Of a stretch of DNA of 64,000 nucleotides, positions 44,400 through 54,253 are shown piece after piece. Under the pieces are notes generated by a model that was not told the origin of the DNA, made no database searches, and was given only the letters and a program-made list of their open reading frames with translations. Within the stretch, counting starts at the first letter, position 1. Every line of letters begins with the position of its first letter. This stretch comes from Pseudothauera hydrothermalis (GTDB lineage: Bacteria; Pseudomonadota; Gammaproteobacteria; Burkholderiales; Rhodocyclaceae), in NCBI RefSeq assembly GCF_003345255.1, contig NZ_CP029331.1, positions 1,426,001-1,490,000 on the forward strand, given 5' to 3'. Both the position numbers and the translations under genes were made by a program.

Positions 44400-45524
44400 C
44401 TAACCAGTGGACAGGCGTTCCTGTACGGTCTCGGCGATGGCCAATGCGGCCGTCAGGCCCGGCGATTCGATGCCGAATAGATTGACCAGACCCGCCACAC
44501 CATGGGTGTCGGGACCGTCGATGCGAAAATCGGCGGCCTCCTGACCGGGAGGGTGGATTTTTGGACGCACGCCGGCGTAATCCGGCGCCAATGCGCCATC
44601 GGGCAAACCTGGCCAGTAACGCCGGATTTCGCGGTAAAAGGCCGTTGCCCGAGCGGGGGCGACGCGGTAGTCGAAATGCGCCGTGTCGGCGGGCAGGTCG
44701 AGCCATTCCACATCCGGACCAAAACGGGCTCGGCCTTGCAGATCCAAAGTCAGATGTACACCCAGACCGGCCGCTTCGGGTACCGGATAGATCAGACGCG
44801 AAAAGGGCGCGCGCCCCTGCAGTGCGAAGTAATTACCCTTGGCAAAGTAAGCCCGCGGAACATGGGTCGAGGACAAACCTTCGATACGCGCCGCCAGCGC
44901 TGGCGCGCCCAACCCGGCGGCGTTGACCACGGTACGGGCGGCCAAGCGCATCGGCGCTTGACCGCCGGTGTGCAAGACGATGCCCGCCGCGCCCGCCTCG
45001 GCCGCGAGCACCGGCGTATTGCACACCAGGGTTGCGCCTTGGGCTTCGGCATCGCCCAATAAGGCCAGCATCAGCCCGTGTGAATCGACGATGCCGGTCG
45101 AAGGCGAAAGTAGCGCGGCTTGGCAATGAAGCTGTGGCTCCAGGCGGAGCGCTTCGGCCCGCTCGATGAATTGGAGATCGTCCACGCCGTTGGCTCGGGC
45201 TTGGGCCGCTAGACGTTCGAGTTCGCCGATCTGCGCAGCCGAAGTGGCGACCACCAGCTTGCCGCAGCGCCGGTGGGCGATATTGCGCTCACGGCAATAC
45301 GCGTAGAGCAGTTTGCGGCCGCGCACGCATAGCTGCGCCTTGAGCGAGCCGCTCGGGTAGTACAGGCCGGCGTGGATTACCTCGCTGTTGCGGCTGGAGG
45401 TGGCGCCGCCAAAGCGTTGGTCGGCCTCCAAGATGATCACCTCGCGACCGCGGCTTGCCAGGGCGCGGGCGCAGGCGAGCCCCACCACGCCGGCGCCAAT
45501 GACCACGCAATCGGTTTGTTCCAT
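44400..45524 (-). CDS. FAD-dependent oxidoreductase of the L-2-hydroxyglutarate oxidase type
   Basis: A 374-residue DAO-family flavoprotein with a Rossmann motif at the start ([20 protein letters not shown], then EVIILEAD), and [15 protein letters not shown] (about 45-59), which is typical of the L-2-hydroxyglutarate oxidase LhgO/YgaF group. [12 protein letters not shown] (about 206-217) and [15 protein letters not shown] (about 352-366) complete the family pattern. It probably oxidises L-2-hydroxyglutarate or a related hydroxy acid to the keto acid, passing electrons to the membrane quinone pool. ATG 45524 is the family start; the frame to 45590 is upstream read-through. Confidence 0.85.
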   Translation of the reverse strand: MEQTDCVVIGAGVVGLACARALASRGREVIILEADQRFGGATSSRNSEVIHAGLYYPSGSLKAQLCVRGRKLLYAYCRERNIAHRRCGKLVVATSAAQIGELERLAAQARANGVDDLQFIERAEALRLEPQLHCQAALLSPSTGIVDSHGLMLALLGDAEAQGATLVCNTPVLAAEAGAAGIVLHTGGQAPMRLAARTVVNAAGLGAPALAARIEGLSSTHVPRAYFAKGNYFALQGRAPFSRLIYPVPEAAGLGVHLTLDLQGRARFGPDVEWLDLPADTAHFDYRVAPARATAFYREIRRYWPGLPDGALAPDYAGVRPKIHPPGQEAADFRIDGPDTHGVAGLVNLFGIESPGLTAALAIAETVQERLSTG

Positions 45525-45564
45525 GTCCTCTATCGCGCAGCGCCAGTGGGATAAAGCAATGCGC

Positions 45565-45963
45565 TCAGCGGTGCAGCTTTTCCATGGCACGCAGCACGTC
45601 GCGGCGGGAGAGCTGGCCGATCAGGCGCTGGCCATCGACCACGGGCAAGCAGCGGAAAGGATGGGAAATGAATAGCTCGATGGCGTCGACCAGATTGGCG
45701 TCGGCTTGCAGGGACAGGACGTTACGGGTCATATAGTCTTCCACCAGCCCGCCACGGCCGTCGAAATAGGAGGAATTCAGCGCAATGCGCAGGCAATCCT
45801 TCTCGGAAAGAAAACCGACCAACTGGCCGTCGTCGTCGATGACCGGCGCCCCGCTCAGCTGATGATGCAGCAACTGATGCACGGCATCGAGCACGTTGGT
45901 ATGCGGCCTGAAGGCAAGGTGATCCCCGATCATGTAGTCTTTGACCAGCAGCGATTGCAGCAT
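45565..45963 (-). CDS. Tandem CBS-domain protein
   Basis: A 132-residue stand-alone CBS pair: first CBS about 8-60 ([22 protein letters not shown] ... [21 protein letters not shown] as separate pieces), second about 75-128 ([22 protein letters not shown] ... [22 protein letters not shown]). Such proteins bind adenine nucleotides and report energy state. GGGAG precedes ATG 45963. It lies ten bases after nqrM in the same direction. No effector domain. Confidence 0.92.
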   Translation of the reverse strand: MLQSLLVKDYMIGDHLAFRPHTNVLDAVHQLLHHQLSGAPVIDDDGQLVGFLSEKDCLRIALNSSYFDGRGGLVEDYMTRNVLSLQADANLVDAIELFISHPFRCLPVVDGQRLIGQLSRRDVLRAMEKLHR

Positions 45964-45972
45964 GTTGTCTCC

Positions 45973-46185
45973 CTAACGGTTGGTGTTGGTTTCGGCCTCT
46001 TGCTGTGCGGCAAGACGCGCCAGCCGTTTGGGGCAGGGCTTGTCACAGCCGGCCTCGCACTCCAGCCCAACGCGCCCCAGGCCGCCGCAGCTGCCGCCGA
46101 TCGGGTTACGGCCGGCGAGTACACCGATGGCCATGCCGGCCACCAGGATGGCCACAATGATGAATGTGAGGATGAAGATCGTCAT
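45973..46185 (-). CDS. nqrM: Na+-NQR maturation factor NqrM (DUF539)
   Basis: A 70-residue protein with one N-terminal membrane span (TIFILTFIIVAILVAGMAIGV) and a cysteine cluster: PIGGSCGGLGRVGLECEAGC, then DKPCP. This SCGGLG-x4-C...C...C pattern is the mark of NqrM, which is needed to place the iron centre in the Na+-translocating NADH:quinone oxidoreductase. The nqrA-F genes are not in this window. ATG 46185 is chosen because the longer frame to 46281 would put 32 unrelated residues in front of the membrane helix. Confidence 0.9.
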   Translation of the reverse strand: MTIFILTFIIVAILVAGMAIGVLAGRNPIGGSCGGLGRVGLECEAGCDKPCPKRLARLAAQQEAETNTNR

Positions 46186-46289
46186 GGCGTCGATACACTC
46201 CGTTAGCTGCCGGCACCGGTCCGCGGGCAAGGCCGGGGTTGTTGGCCGGGATGATACACAAGCGCTGCGCACAAAGGCCATTCGGCCTG

Positions 46290-47045
46290 TCAGAGGACCA
46301 GCCGTCCGCCGGGAAGGCTGCCGGCTTGCTCCAGCCGGGTGATGGTAGGCACAAGATCCATGCCCGTTCGAACCTTGAGTTGGCGTGCGCGTTCCCGCAG
46401 CTCGTCCACCGACAGCACGATCGGCTCGCCGGCAGCGCCAAAGGCCACCACGTTGCCGCTGTCGCAGGACGGAAAAGCGATGGCGCGGTCGTCGAAGGCG
46501 CCGACGATGCGTTCCACGCTGGCGGCAAAACCGCGCGCGCGACCAAATAAATTGACCGCGATCAGACCAGTATCCGACAGGCGGCTACGGGCCGCTTGGT
46601 AGAAAGGTAGCGTGTCGAGCACACCGGCGCGGGCGTTACGGTCATAACCGTCGACCAGAATGTAGTCGAAATGCCGTGTTGTATTGAAAACGTAGTCCGC
46701 GCCACAACCGATGTGGAGGGCAAGCCGTGTGTCCGGTTCGGGCAAACGGAAACACTGACGCGCGGCGGCGACTACGCGCGGTTCGATTTCCACCACCTGG
46801 ATGCGGACATGCGGGTAGTGATGGTAGAGGAACTTGGTCAGCGATGCCGCGCCCAGGCCGATCACCAAGGCGGTCTTTGGCCAACCGTCGCCGGCGCGCA
46901 ACACCAGACCCGCCATCATTTCACGGGTGTAGGCCAGCTCCAATGCGTTGGGCCGGCGGATGCGCATCGCGCCTTGAATCCACTCGGAGCCAAAGTGCAG
47001 GTAGCGCACGCCGGCTTTTTCGCTGATATCGATCGGGGTACTCAA
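46290..47045 (-). CDS. Spermidine-synthase-like methyltransferase-fold protein
   Basis: A 251-residue protein with the Rossmann-like spermidine synthase core: [15 protein letters not shown] (about 15-29), [16 protein letters not shown] (about 58-73), [16 protein letters not shown] (about 84-99), and the loop [23 protein letters not shown] (about 125-147, in pieces [10 protein letters not shown] and VLDTLPFY). The N-terminal tetramerisation domain of true SpeE is missing, so its substrate is uncertain. It starts with TTG at 47045, overlapping the mutS stop (TTGA); the first ATG is codon 27, inside the conserved block, so TTG is favoured. Confidence 0.8.
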   Translation of the reverse strand: MSTPIDISEKAGVRYLHFGSEWIQGAMRIRRPNALELAYTREMMAGLVLRAGDGWPKTALVIGLGAASLTKFLYHHYPHVRIQVVEIEPRVVAAARQCFRLPEPDTRLALHIGCGADYVFNTTRHFDYILVDGYDRNARAGVLDTLPFYQAARSRLSDTGLIAVNLFGRARGFAASVERIVGAFDDRAIAFPSCDSGNVVAFGAAGEPIVLSVDELRERARQLKVRTGMDLVPTITRLEQAGSLPGGRLVL

Positions 47046-49639
47046 GAGGCCAGCCTCTTCAACTGGTACAGACGCTCCAAAGCCTCGCGCGGACTCAAGG
47101 TATCCGGGTCGATGCCAGCCAGTTCGGTCAGCACCGGATGGGCGGCCGGCTCGGGGGTGTCGTCGGGCAATGCGGCAAATAAATCCGCCTGCGGCCCGGC
47201 GGTGATTTCGCGGTTTTCCAGCACCCGCAAACGCCGCTTGGCCTCACGGATCACCGTTGCGGGAATGCCCGCCAGTGCGGCGACCTCGATGCCGTAACTC
47301 TGGCTGGCCGGTCCTTCTTCCACGGCGTGCAAAAACACGATCCGATGAGCATGTTCGACCGCGTCCAGGTGCACATTGGCACATTCCGGGTAGTCGGCGG
47401 CAAGCCGGGTGAGCTCGAAGTAATGGGTGGAAAACAGCGTCAGGCAGCGGTTTTTTTCCAGCAAATGACGGGCGATGGCAAAAGCCAGTGCGAGTCCGTC
47501 GAAGGTCGAGGTGCCACGGCCGATTTCATCCATCAGCACCAGACTATGCTCGGTGGCGCCGTGCAAAATGGCCGAGGCTTCGGTCATCTCCACCATGAAA
47601 GTCGAACGCCCGGAAGCAAGATCATCGGAAGCGCCGATGCGGGTGAAAATGCCGTCGATCGGACCGATGCGGGCCGAGGTGGCCGGCACGAAGCTACCCA
47701 CATGGGCCAGCAGGCAAATCAGCGCCACCTGCCGCATGAACGTGGATTTGCCACCCATGTTGGGGCCGGTAATCATCAGCATGCGACGGGTGGGGGCAAG
47801 CACGCAATCGTTGGCGATGAAGTTTTCCACCTGGCGTTCGACCACCGGATGACGGCCGCCGACGATGTCTACACCCGGTTGGTCCGAGAAAACCGGCCGC
47901 ACGTAGCCGTAGCGTAAGGCCGCCTCGCCCAGCGCGGCCAGCCCGTCGATCAAAGCCAGCGCGCGGGCAATGCGCTGCAGCGTCGGAATGTGCGCGGCAA
48001 GGGTTTCCAGTAGGGCGTCGTAGAGCTGCTTCTCCCGCGCCAAGGCGCGCTCTTGAGCCGACAGCGCCTTGTCCTCGAAGGCTTTCAACTCCGGAGTGAT
48101 ATAACGTTCGGCATTTTTCAGCGTCTGGCGACGGCGGTAGTCGTCCGGCACCTTTTCAGCATGGGCGTGGCTGACTTCAATGTAAAAGCCATGCACTTTG
48201 TTGAATTCCACCTTCAGATTGGCAATGCCGGTGCGCTCGCGCTCGCGCGCTTCCAGCGCCAGCAGAAATTCGCCGCAGTTGTGCTGGATGCTGCGCAACT
48301 CGTCGAGTTCCGCATCGAAACCCGGCGCGATCACGCCACCGTCGCGCACCGCTGCTGCCGGCTCGGCGGCCACCGCACGGATGAGCACATCGAGCAGCTC
48401 GTCCGGGGTGTCGAGCTCGGCACGCAGCGCGCCGAGCAGCGTATCGGCCGGGGTGCCTAGTGCGGCATGCAGCGCCGGCAGACGGGAGAGGCTATCGCGC
48501 AGCCCGGCCAGATCGCGCGGACGCGCCGAGCGCAACGCTACCCGGGCGGTGATGCGCTCAACATCGGCAATGCCGCGCAGTGCATCGCGCACGCGCCCCA
48601 GCGCGGCTGCATCGCCTTCGCCCAGCAGTTCGGCAATGGCGCCGTGACGGCGGGCCGCCTCGGTGCGCTCGCGCATCGGATGATGCAGGGCGTGGCGCAG
48701 CCAGCGCGAACCCATGCTGGTGGCGCAGTGATCGAGCAGCGAAAGCAGCGTGGGCGCCGGCTCGCCGCGCAGGGTTTCGGTGATTTCCAGATTGCGTCGG
48801 GTGGCCGCATCCAAGCGCAGGTACTCGGTTTCGCGCTCGACCCGCAAGCCAGTGACATGGGCCAGGCTCTGACGCTGGGTGGCCTTGGCGTAGTCGAACA
48901 GCGCCGCCGCCGCGCCCAGCGCCACCGGCATATCTTCGGCGCCAAAACCGGCCAGATCGCGCGTGCCGAAATGCTCGGTAAGCAGGCGTTCACCGGTCTT
49001 GTCGTCGAACTGCCAGTCGGCCAGCTTGCGCAGCACCGGGGCAAGCTGTTGTAGCAAGGGCAGGGCAAGACCTTCCGGCGCCAGCACCTCGGCCGGACGC
49101 AGACGCTCAAACTGGGTTTGCAAGGCTTCGCCAGGGCACTGCATGATGCGCAAATCCCCGTTGGCCAGATTCAACCAGGCCAAACCCAAGATGCCGCGGT
49201 GCAGATTCACCGCCATCAGCAGCGAATCGCTGCGCTCATCGAGCAGTGCTGCGTCGGTGAGCGTGCCGGGGGTGACGATGCGGCTGACCGCACGTTCCAT
49301 CGGTCCTTTGCTCGCACCGGGTTCGCCCACCTGCTCGGCAATTACCACCGACTCGCCCAGCTTGACCAAGCGGGCCAGATATTGCTCTACCGCATGGAAA
49401 GGCACGCCCGCCATCTTGATCGGCGCGCCGGCCGATTGCCCGCGGGTGGTCAGTGTAATGTCGAGCAGGCGCGCAGCCTTCTCGGCGTCCTCGAAGAACA
49501 GTTCATAAAAGTCGCCCATGCGGTAGAACAGCAATGTATCGGGATACTGGGCTTTGAGACGCAGATACTGCTGCATCATGGGGGTGTGGTGGGCTATCGA
49601 TCCATCCACAACCGCTTGGAATGCATGAGAGTTTTCCAT
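47042..49639 (-). CDS. mutS: DNA mismatch repair protein MutS
   Basis: An 865-residue MutS. Domains: mismatch recognition (about 15-125) with the [12 protein letters not shown] motif whose Phe and Glu contact the mismatch, connector, core and clamp (about 270-560), and the C-terminal ATPase with Walker [11 protein letters not shown] (about 618), the signature [11 protein letters not shown] and Walker [21 protein letters not shown] (about 690-710). It recognises mismatches and starts repair with MutL. ATG 49639 is used rather than a TTG just before it. It is followed directly by the spermidine-synthase-like gene. Confidence 0.97.
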   Translation of the reverse strand: MENSHAFQAVVDGSIAHHTPMMQQYLRLKAQYPDTLLFYRMGDFYELFFEDAEKAARLLDITLTTRGQSAGAPIKMAGVPFHAVEQYLARLVKLGESVVIAEQVGEPGASKGPMERAVSRIVTPGTLTDAALLDERSDSLLMAVNLHRGILGLAWLNLANGDLRIMQCPGEALQTQFERLRPAEVLAPEGLALPLLQQLAPVLRKLADWQFDDKTGERLLTEHFGTRDLAGFGAEDMPVALGAAAALFDYAKATQRQSLAHVTGLRVERETEYLRLDAATRRNLEITETLRGEPAPTLLSLLDHCATSMGSRWLRHALHHPMRERTEAARRHGAIAELLGEGDAAALGRVRDALRGIADVERITARVALRSARPRDLAGLRDSLSRLPALHAALGTPADTLLGALRAELDTPDELLDVLIRAVAAEPAAAVRDGGVIAPGFDAELDELRSIQHNCGEFLLALEARERERTGIANLKVEFNKVHGFYIEVSHAHAEKVPDDYRRRQTLKNAERYITPELKAFEDKALSAQERALAREKQLYDALLETLAAHIPTLQRIARALALIDGLAALGEAALRYGYVRPVFSDQPGVDIVGGRHPVVERQVENFIANDCVLAPTRRMLMITGPNMGGKSTFMRQVALICLLAHVGSFVPATSARIGPIDGIFTRIGASDDLASGRSTFMVEMTEASAILHGATEHSLVLMDEIGRGTSTFDGLALAFAIARHLLEKNRCLTLFSTHYFELTRLAADYPECANVHLDAVEHAHRIVFLHAVEEGPASQSYGIEVAALAGIPATVIREAKRRLRVLENREITAGPQADLFAALPDDTPEPAAHPVLTELAGIDPDTLSPREALERLYQLKRLAS

Positions 49640-49938
49640 CAATCGCTAAATTAACGCGGGTTGGCGCACGCCCTTTTTGTATCGGGCGCCTGGGCTGCTG
49701 CCGGTAGGGCCGCCATCTTACCAGCCTGGCGGGCGCCGGGCGTTGGCGTGCAGTGCATCCACCCCCAATGGTCCGAATGCCCATCCAACGACTGTCTGCC
49801 GGCGGCGATCGATCGCCTGCTGGCTGCACGCTAAGCCGACGGGCCGGGCAGGCTGATCTAACCCAATGTGTTTTATCGCTTCGCCGACCCATGCCGGAGC
49901 GCACTTTCAGCCGAACAAAGAGTCGAGACTGCGCAAAA
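49640..49938. other. Intergenic region without a recognised gene
   Basis: About 300 bp between the mutS start and the end of the CBS-GGDEF-EAL gene. It must hold the mutS promoter. I see no convincing -35/-10 pair, RNA gene or terminator. Reading frames here have no protein-like composition. Confidence 0.5.
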
Positions 49939-52476
49939 TCAAGGCTGACAGGACAGTAAAAACCTGGTGGCGTCGGTGGGGTGGCCAAAGTGAAAGCCTT
50001 GCATCAGATCGCACCCGTAGCGTGCCAAAATGGCCCTTTGCGCAGCCGATTCCACCCCTTCGGCAACCACGCGCTGGCCCAGGCTGTGGGCGAGTCTGAT
50101 GATGGCTTCCACGATGGCTGCATCGCCTGGGTTGCGGTCGATGTCGCGGGTAAACAGCCGGTCGATCTTGAGTTCGTTGATCGGGAAACGCTTGAGGTAG
50201 GCGAGTGAGGAGTAGCCGGTGCCAAAGTCATCCAGCGCCAGGCGCACGCCCAGCGCGCGCAGATCGTTGAGCATGCTCACGGTGCGCTCGCTGTCTTCCA
50301 TCAGCATGGTTTCGGTCAGTTCCAAGGTGAGCTGAGCGGCAGGCATGCCGGTTTCGGCAATCACCCGGGCGACCAGGGCGGTGAAGTTTTCGTCGCGGAA
50401 CTGGCGTGCGGAGATATTGACCTGCATGTGCAAGTGGTCGTGACCGGCTTCGCGCCAGCGGGCATGCTGCAGGCAGGCGGCGCGCAGTACCCATTCGCCG
50501 ATGGGTACGATCAAACCGGTTTCTTCGGCCAATGGGATGAACTTGGCCGGCGGCACCAGGCCAAGTTCCGGGTGCTGCCAGCGCAGCAAGGCTTCTGCCG
50601 CCACGGTTTGACCGGTGTCATGCTGCACCAGCGGTTGAAAGTGTAGGACCAGTTCCTCGCAATCCAGGGCGCGGTGGAGCGCGTTTTCCAGCGCCAAGTG
50701 CTCCAGCGAGCGCGCGTTCATGGCCGGCTGGTAGAGCTGGAAAGCGTTGCGCCCTTCTTCCTTGGCGCGGTACATGGCAATGTCGGCGTTCTTGACCAGG
50801 ACTGCCGGGTCGCGGCCGTCATCCGGAAATACGCTGATGCCGATGCTGGTGGTGACGGTCAGCTCGTGTCCGTCGACCTCTACCGGGCGGCGCAGCGCTT
50901 CGATGATACGGGCTGCGGTGTGCGCGGCGTCGTCCGGGTCGGTCAGATCGCTCAGTACTGCGATGAATTCGTCGCCACCCATACGTGCCACGGTGTCGTC
51001 TTCACGCAGACAAGCGCTCAAGCGGCGAGCGATTTCGATCAGCAGCCGGTCGCCGATTTCGTGGCCCAAGCTGTCGTTGATGCGCTTGAAGCGGTCCAGG
51101 TCGATGAACAGCACCGCGCCGCGCTTGCGGTGGCGGTGAGCATGCGCCATGGCGACCTGTAGGCGGTCTTCCAGCAGGCGGCGATTGGGCAGGCCGGTCA
51201 GTGGATCGTAGTAAGCAAGGTGACGGATGCGCGCCTCGTTTTCCTTCAGCTGGCTGATGTCGCTGAACACCGCGGCGTAGTTGGTCAGCTTGCCGTCGCG
51301 GTCCTTGATGGCGGTGATGGTCAAGAGTTCCGGATAGATTTCGCCGGTTTTGCGGCGGTTCCAGATTTCGCCTTGCCATTGTCCCTCGCGTTGGAGCCGG
51401 GACCACATTTCCTGGTAAAACTCCGGAGTTTGGCGACCCGAACTCAGCATGGAAGGATTGCGCCCGATGACCTCTTCCGGACGATAGCCGGTCAGCCGGG
51501 TGAAGGCCGGGTTGACCGAGATGATGCGCGCTTTGTCGTCGGTGATCAGAATGCCTTCCAGCGTGGTTTCAATGATTTTTTCGGCCAGATGCAGATTGCG
51601 CTGCGAGGCATTGAGCGCCAAGTCGCGCTGCCGCAAAGCGTGCTGTAACTCCTGCACATAGCTCAGTTCCATGCCGGAGAGAATGTCGGCAAAGCTGACC
51701 ACATCGGTCAGACTGCCGTCATGGCGCAGCACGCCCACATGGCGGATGCCGCGATCGCTGAGCATGCAGCGCACACGGTAAAGACTGGCGTCTTCGCCCA
51801 CCGTGATCAATGGGCGGCTGGCCAGTTCGCCGACTGGGCGGTTGCCGGCGCGCTCGGCAACCAGGCGGGTCAGGTCGCGCTCGGTGAGAATGCCGTAGCT
51901 GCCGTCTTCGTATGCCACCACCACCGCGTCGCGCGCCGCGTCGCGCATCTGCCGCGCGGCTTCGCCAAGCGGTGCGGATGGCGGTAAAGGCTGCAAATTA
52001 CCCTTGATGATGGTGTCGAGCTTGCGCAGCTTCAGATAATGTTCGATACCCTGGTTGAGCACCACGTCGGTCTGGGTGACGATGCCACAGCGGCGGCCCT
52101 GCGGGTCGACCACCAAGTAGTGGCGCATGTGTTCGTCACGAAAGCGGACCGCCAACTCTTGCAGGCTGAGATCGCGGGCGACCGTGCGCACCGGGGCGCT
52201 CATTACATCGCGGATCGGGCGGTCGAAGCTGTCTGGATGATCGAAATCGACCGCCAAGGCATCGCGCTCGGTCCAGATGCCGATGGGGATGTCGTTTTCC
52301 ACCACCAGAATGGAGCTGACCCGTGCCGCGCTCATACGCCGGGCGGCTTCGTGTAGCAACAGATCTGGCGGACATTCCAAAATCCCGGTGTGTACGATTT
52401 GCCCAACGGTGATTTCCGCAGAGCTCAGCGCACCGGGTACGGCGGCTGTCAGAGCGTCAAAAGTTGCCAGTGTCAT
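49939..52476 (-). CDS. CBS-PAS-GGDEF-EAL signalling protein
   Basis: An 845-residue soluble protein: four CBS motifs (about 18-275; TVGQIVHTGI, IRDVMSAPVRTVARDL, GNLQPLPPSAPLGEAA, VGELASRPLITVGEDA), a PAS domain (about 305-420, ILITDDKARIISVNPAFTRLTGY), a GGDEF domain with ARMGGDEF and an upstream RxxD site (REDD), and an EAL domain with intact AAEALLRW, ELTETMLM, LDDFGTGYSS and AEGVES. Both synthesis and breakdown of c-di-GMP appear possible. CBS domains suggest control by adenine nucleotides. No membrane segment. It diverges from the next gene. Confidence 0.94.
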   Translation of the reverse strand: MTLATFDALTAAVPGALSSAEITVGQIVHTGILECPPDLLLHEAARRMSAARVSSILVVENDIPIGIWTERDALAVDFDHPDSFDRPIRDVMSAPVRTVARDLSLQELAVRFRDEHMRHYLVVDPQGRRCGIVTQTDVVLNQGIEHYLKLRKLDTIIKGNLQPLPPSAPLGEAARQMRDAARDAVVVAYEDGSYGILTERDLTRLVAERAGNRPVGELASRPLITVGEDASLYRVRCMLSDRGIRHVGVLRHDGSLTDVVSFADILSGMELSYVQELQHALRQRDLALNASQRNLHLAEKIIETTLEGILITDDKARIISVNPAFTRLTGYRPEEVIGRNPSMLSSGRQTPEFYQEMWSRLQREGQWQGEIWNRRKTGEIYPELLTITAIKDRDGKLTNYAAVFSDISQLKENEARIRHLAYYDPLTGLPNRRLLEDRLQVAMAHAHRHRKRGAVLFIDLDRFKRINDSLGHEIGDRLLIEIARRLSACLREDDTVARMGGDEFIAVLSDLTDPDDAAHTAARIIEALRRPVEVDGHELTVTTSIGISVFPDDGRDPAVLVKNADIAMYRAKEEGRNAFQLYQPAMNARSLEHLALENALHRALDCEELVLHFQPLVQHDTGQTVAAEALLRWQHPELGLVPPAKFIPLAEETGLIVPIGEWVLRAACLQHARWREAGHDHLHMQVNISARQFRDENFTALVARVIAETGMPAAQLTLELTETMLMEDSERTVSMLNDLRALGVRLALDDFGTGYSSLAYLKRFPINELKIDRLFTRDIDRNPGDAAIVEAIIRLAHSLGQRVVAEGVESAAQRAILARYGCDLMQGFHFGHPTDATRFLLSCQP

Positions 52477-52694
52477 TCAGGCGCAGGAAGGTCCGATACA
52501 CGTTGCGTGGATTGCATGGCGAATCGGACGGACGAATAAATCGGTACGATAGCACTGCGCAGCCCCCCTTGCCAGTCGGGCGGTGTGCGCCGTCCGTTGC
52601 GCGCTGGCCGATTGCGCATCGTAGTCAGCCGCTATGCAAACTGTCATGCGTCTGAGTTAAGCTGTCGCACCTCGTCTGCATGAGGAAGTCCATT

Positions 52695-53123
52695 ATGAAA
52701 CCCACGTCTTGGTCTGACGATGACCGCTCGTTGCGCGACCCTTTGATCACGCCTTATACCTTGCTGGCCGATGCCTGGATGAACGCCTGGATGCAGCCGT
52801 TGGCCACTTGGCAGCGTTTCGTTGGCGACCAATGGCAACGCTGGCTGGAGGCCATGGCCCATTTACCCAGCCCCTGGATGCCGGCGCTGGCAGCGGGCCG
52901 AGAGGGGCAAACGCCGGCAATCGATTTCTTTTTGCCTTGGCTTCCGGTGAGTGCGACCGCTGAAACGGGGGCGCAGGCGGGCGCGCCCGCTGCGGCTGAA
53001 TCGAAACGAAAGCCGGCCGCTAACCGAGCACCGCGCAAACCCGCTGGCCCGAAGCGCCCTGCGGCCGCAGCCAAGGTAACGGCTGCGTCGGCCACAGTTT
53101 CTACGCCACAGACAGAAAACTGA
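52695..53123 (+). CDS. Hypothetical protein with histone-H1/AlgP-like basic tail
   Basis: A 142-residue protein of two parts: a tryptophan-rich, probably amphipathic helical N-terminal half (about 20-75: ADAWMNAWMQPLATWQRFV, then DQWQRWLEAMAH, FFLPWLP) and a C-terminal tail rich in Ala, Lys, Pro and Arg (about 96-135: SKRKPAANRAPRKP, KRPAAAAKV). Such tails occur in phasin-like PhaF and AlgP proteins that bind DNA. The W-rich half resembles phasin-type granule-associated helices only loosely. ATG 52695 (MKPTSW) is preferred to an earlier in-frame start at 52680. No operon partner. Confidence 0.65.
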   Translation: MKPTSWSDDDRSLRDPLITPYTLLADAWMNAWMQPLATWQRFVGDQWQRWLEAMAHLPSPWMPALAAGREGQTPAIDFFLPWLPVSATAETGAQAGAPAAAESKRKPAANRAPRKPAGPKRPAAAAKVTAASATVSTPQTEN

Positions 53124-53143
53124 GCCGCGCGCATTTTGCCCAT

Positions 53144-54139
53144 TTACGCGGCAAAGAAACGCGCACGGATTTCGGCCGGCAAAACCATGCCGGTCAGCTG
53201 TGCGCGCTGCAATAGCGCCCAGTAATAGCGATAGGATGCGCGGTCATGCAGGCGGCCGCGGTGCTGAATCGGTCCCCAGTCGGCGTCCTGTGCCGCGGTT
53301 AGAATTTCGGTGGCGTCATCGACTTCTGAAAAGTCCGGGCGCATGGCTTGCAGAATCGGCTGAATCTGATTGGGGTGGATGCTCCACATGCGCAGGTAGC
53401 CGAACTCACGCCGCGCGCGCTCAGCATCGGCACGGATGATGGCGATGTCGTGCAATTCGGTGGTGACATTGTGCGCAGGCACCACCCCGCAACCCAGCGC
53501 CGCGGCGGCGATCTCGGTTTTAGCGCGCACGATCAGCGGGTGCTCGAACTGTCCCGGGCTCTTCATGGCCGAGCCGGGAATCGCGCCATGGTGGGCGGAG
53601 ACGAAATCCATGAGGCCAAAGTCGAGCGACTCCACCCCGTCCAGCGCGGCAATTGCCCACACTTCACGCAGTGCGCCGTGCGTTTCGATGAGCACATGAA
53701 CCGGCAGCCGCCGGGGCGCTCCGACTGCGGATTCGATACGGCGCAATTCGGCGATTTGGGTTGCGGCGTCGGCCGCCGAGCGCACTTTGGGCAGGGTGAC
53801 GAACGCCAAGCGCCGGCCCGCGCCACGGATCAGAATATCCAGGTCCGCCTGCCAGTGCGGATGGGTGATGTCGTGGATACGTACGCCGACCCGTCCATGG
53901 CGATTGTCGGCGCTATTGACCAGTTCAACAACCATCTGCGCATGTTCGGCCTCGGCGCCGCTGCGCGCGCCGTCTTCGCAATCGCAGGTGAGATCAAAGA
54001 TCGGTCCCATCTCGTTTTGCAGCGCAAGCGCCTTGCGCATCAGCTTTTCGGAGCCGGCGTAGTGGTCGACCGCGGGCAGGGCGGGAATGGGCTTCTCGCC
54101 CTCGAAAAGTACATCGCGGGGATGTTGTCTGGCGTTCAT
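53144..54139 (-). CDS. CitE-like / HpcH-HpaI family CoA-ester lyase
   Basis: A 331-residue TIM-barrel protein of the citrate lyase beta/malyl-CoA lyase superfamily. Seen: the metal-binding type DCEDGARSG (about 52-60), VRIHDITHPHW (about 86-96; the Arg is the CoA-ester contact in the family), VLIETHGALREVWAIA (about 148-163) with the metal-ligand Glu, and DFGLMDFVSAHHG (about 172-184). The usual final segment YLRMWSIHPNQI is present. It probably cleaves a malyl-CoA- or citramalyl-CoA-type ester, but substrate is unknown. It lies downstream of mdh in the same direction, separated by a terminator-like hairpin. Confidence 0.85.
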   Translation of the reverse strand: MNARQHPRDVLFEGEKPIPALPAVDHYAGSEKLMRKALALQNEMGPIFDLTCDCEDGARSGAEAEHAQMVVELVNSADNRHGRVGVRIHDITHPHWQADLDILIRGAGRRLAFVTLPKVRSAADAATQIAELRRIESAVGAPRRLPVHVLIETHGALREVWAIAALDGVESLDFGLMDFVSAHHGAIPGSAMKSPGQFEHPLIVRAKTEIAAAALGCGVVPAHNVTTELHDIAIIRADAERARREFGYLRMWSIHPNQIQPILQAMRPDFSEVDDATEILTAAQDADWGPIQHRGRLHDRASYRYYWALLQRAQLTGMVLPAEIRARFFAA

Positions 54140-54197
54140 GGTGGGCGCGGCGGTTGTTGGCTTGGCGGCGGAAAAGGATAGCAGCGCGTCGGTGAAC

Positions 54198-54229
54198 GAA
54201 AAAGGCGCACGGGCAGGGCCGCGCGCCTT
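54198..54229 (-). terminator. Rho-independent terminator after mdh
   Basis: Read on the minus strand: AAGGCGC, 14-base loop, GCGCCTT, then TTTC. A 7 bp stem ending in a short T run, 25 bp after the mdh stop and 59 bp before the citE-like gene. Confidence 0.75.
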
Positions 54230-54253
54230 GCGATGCCGTGCTGCGGGCGAGGA

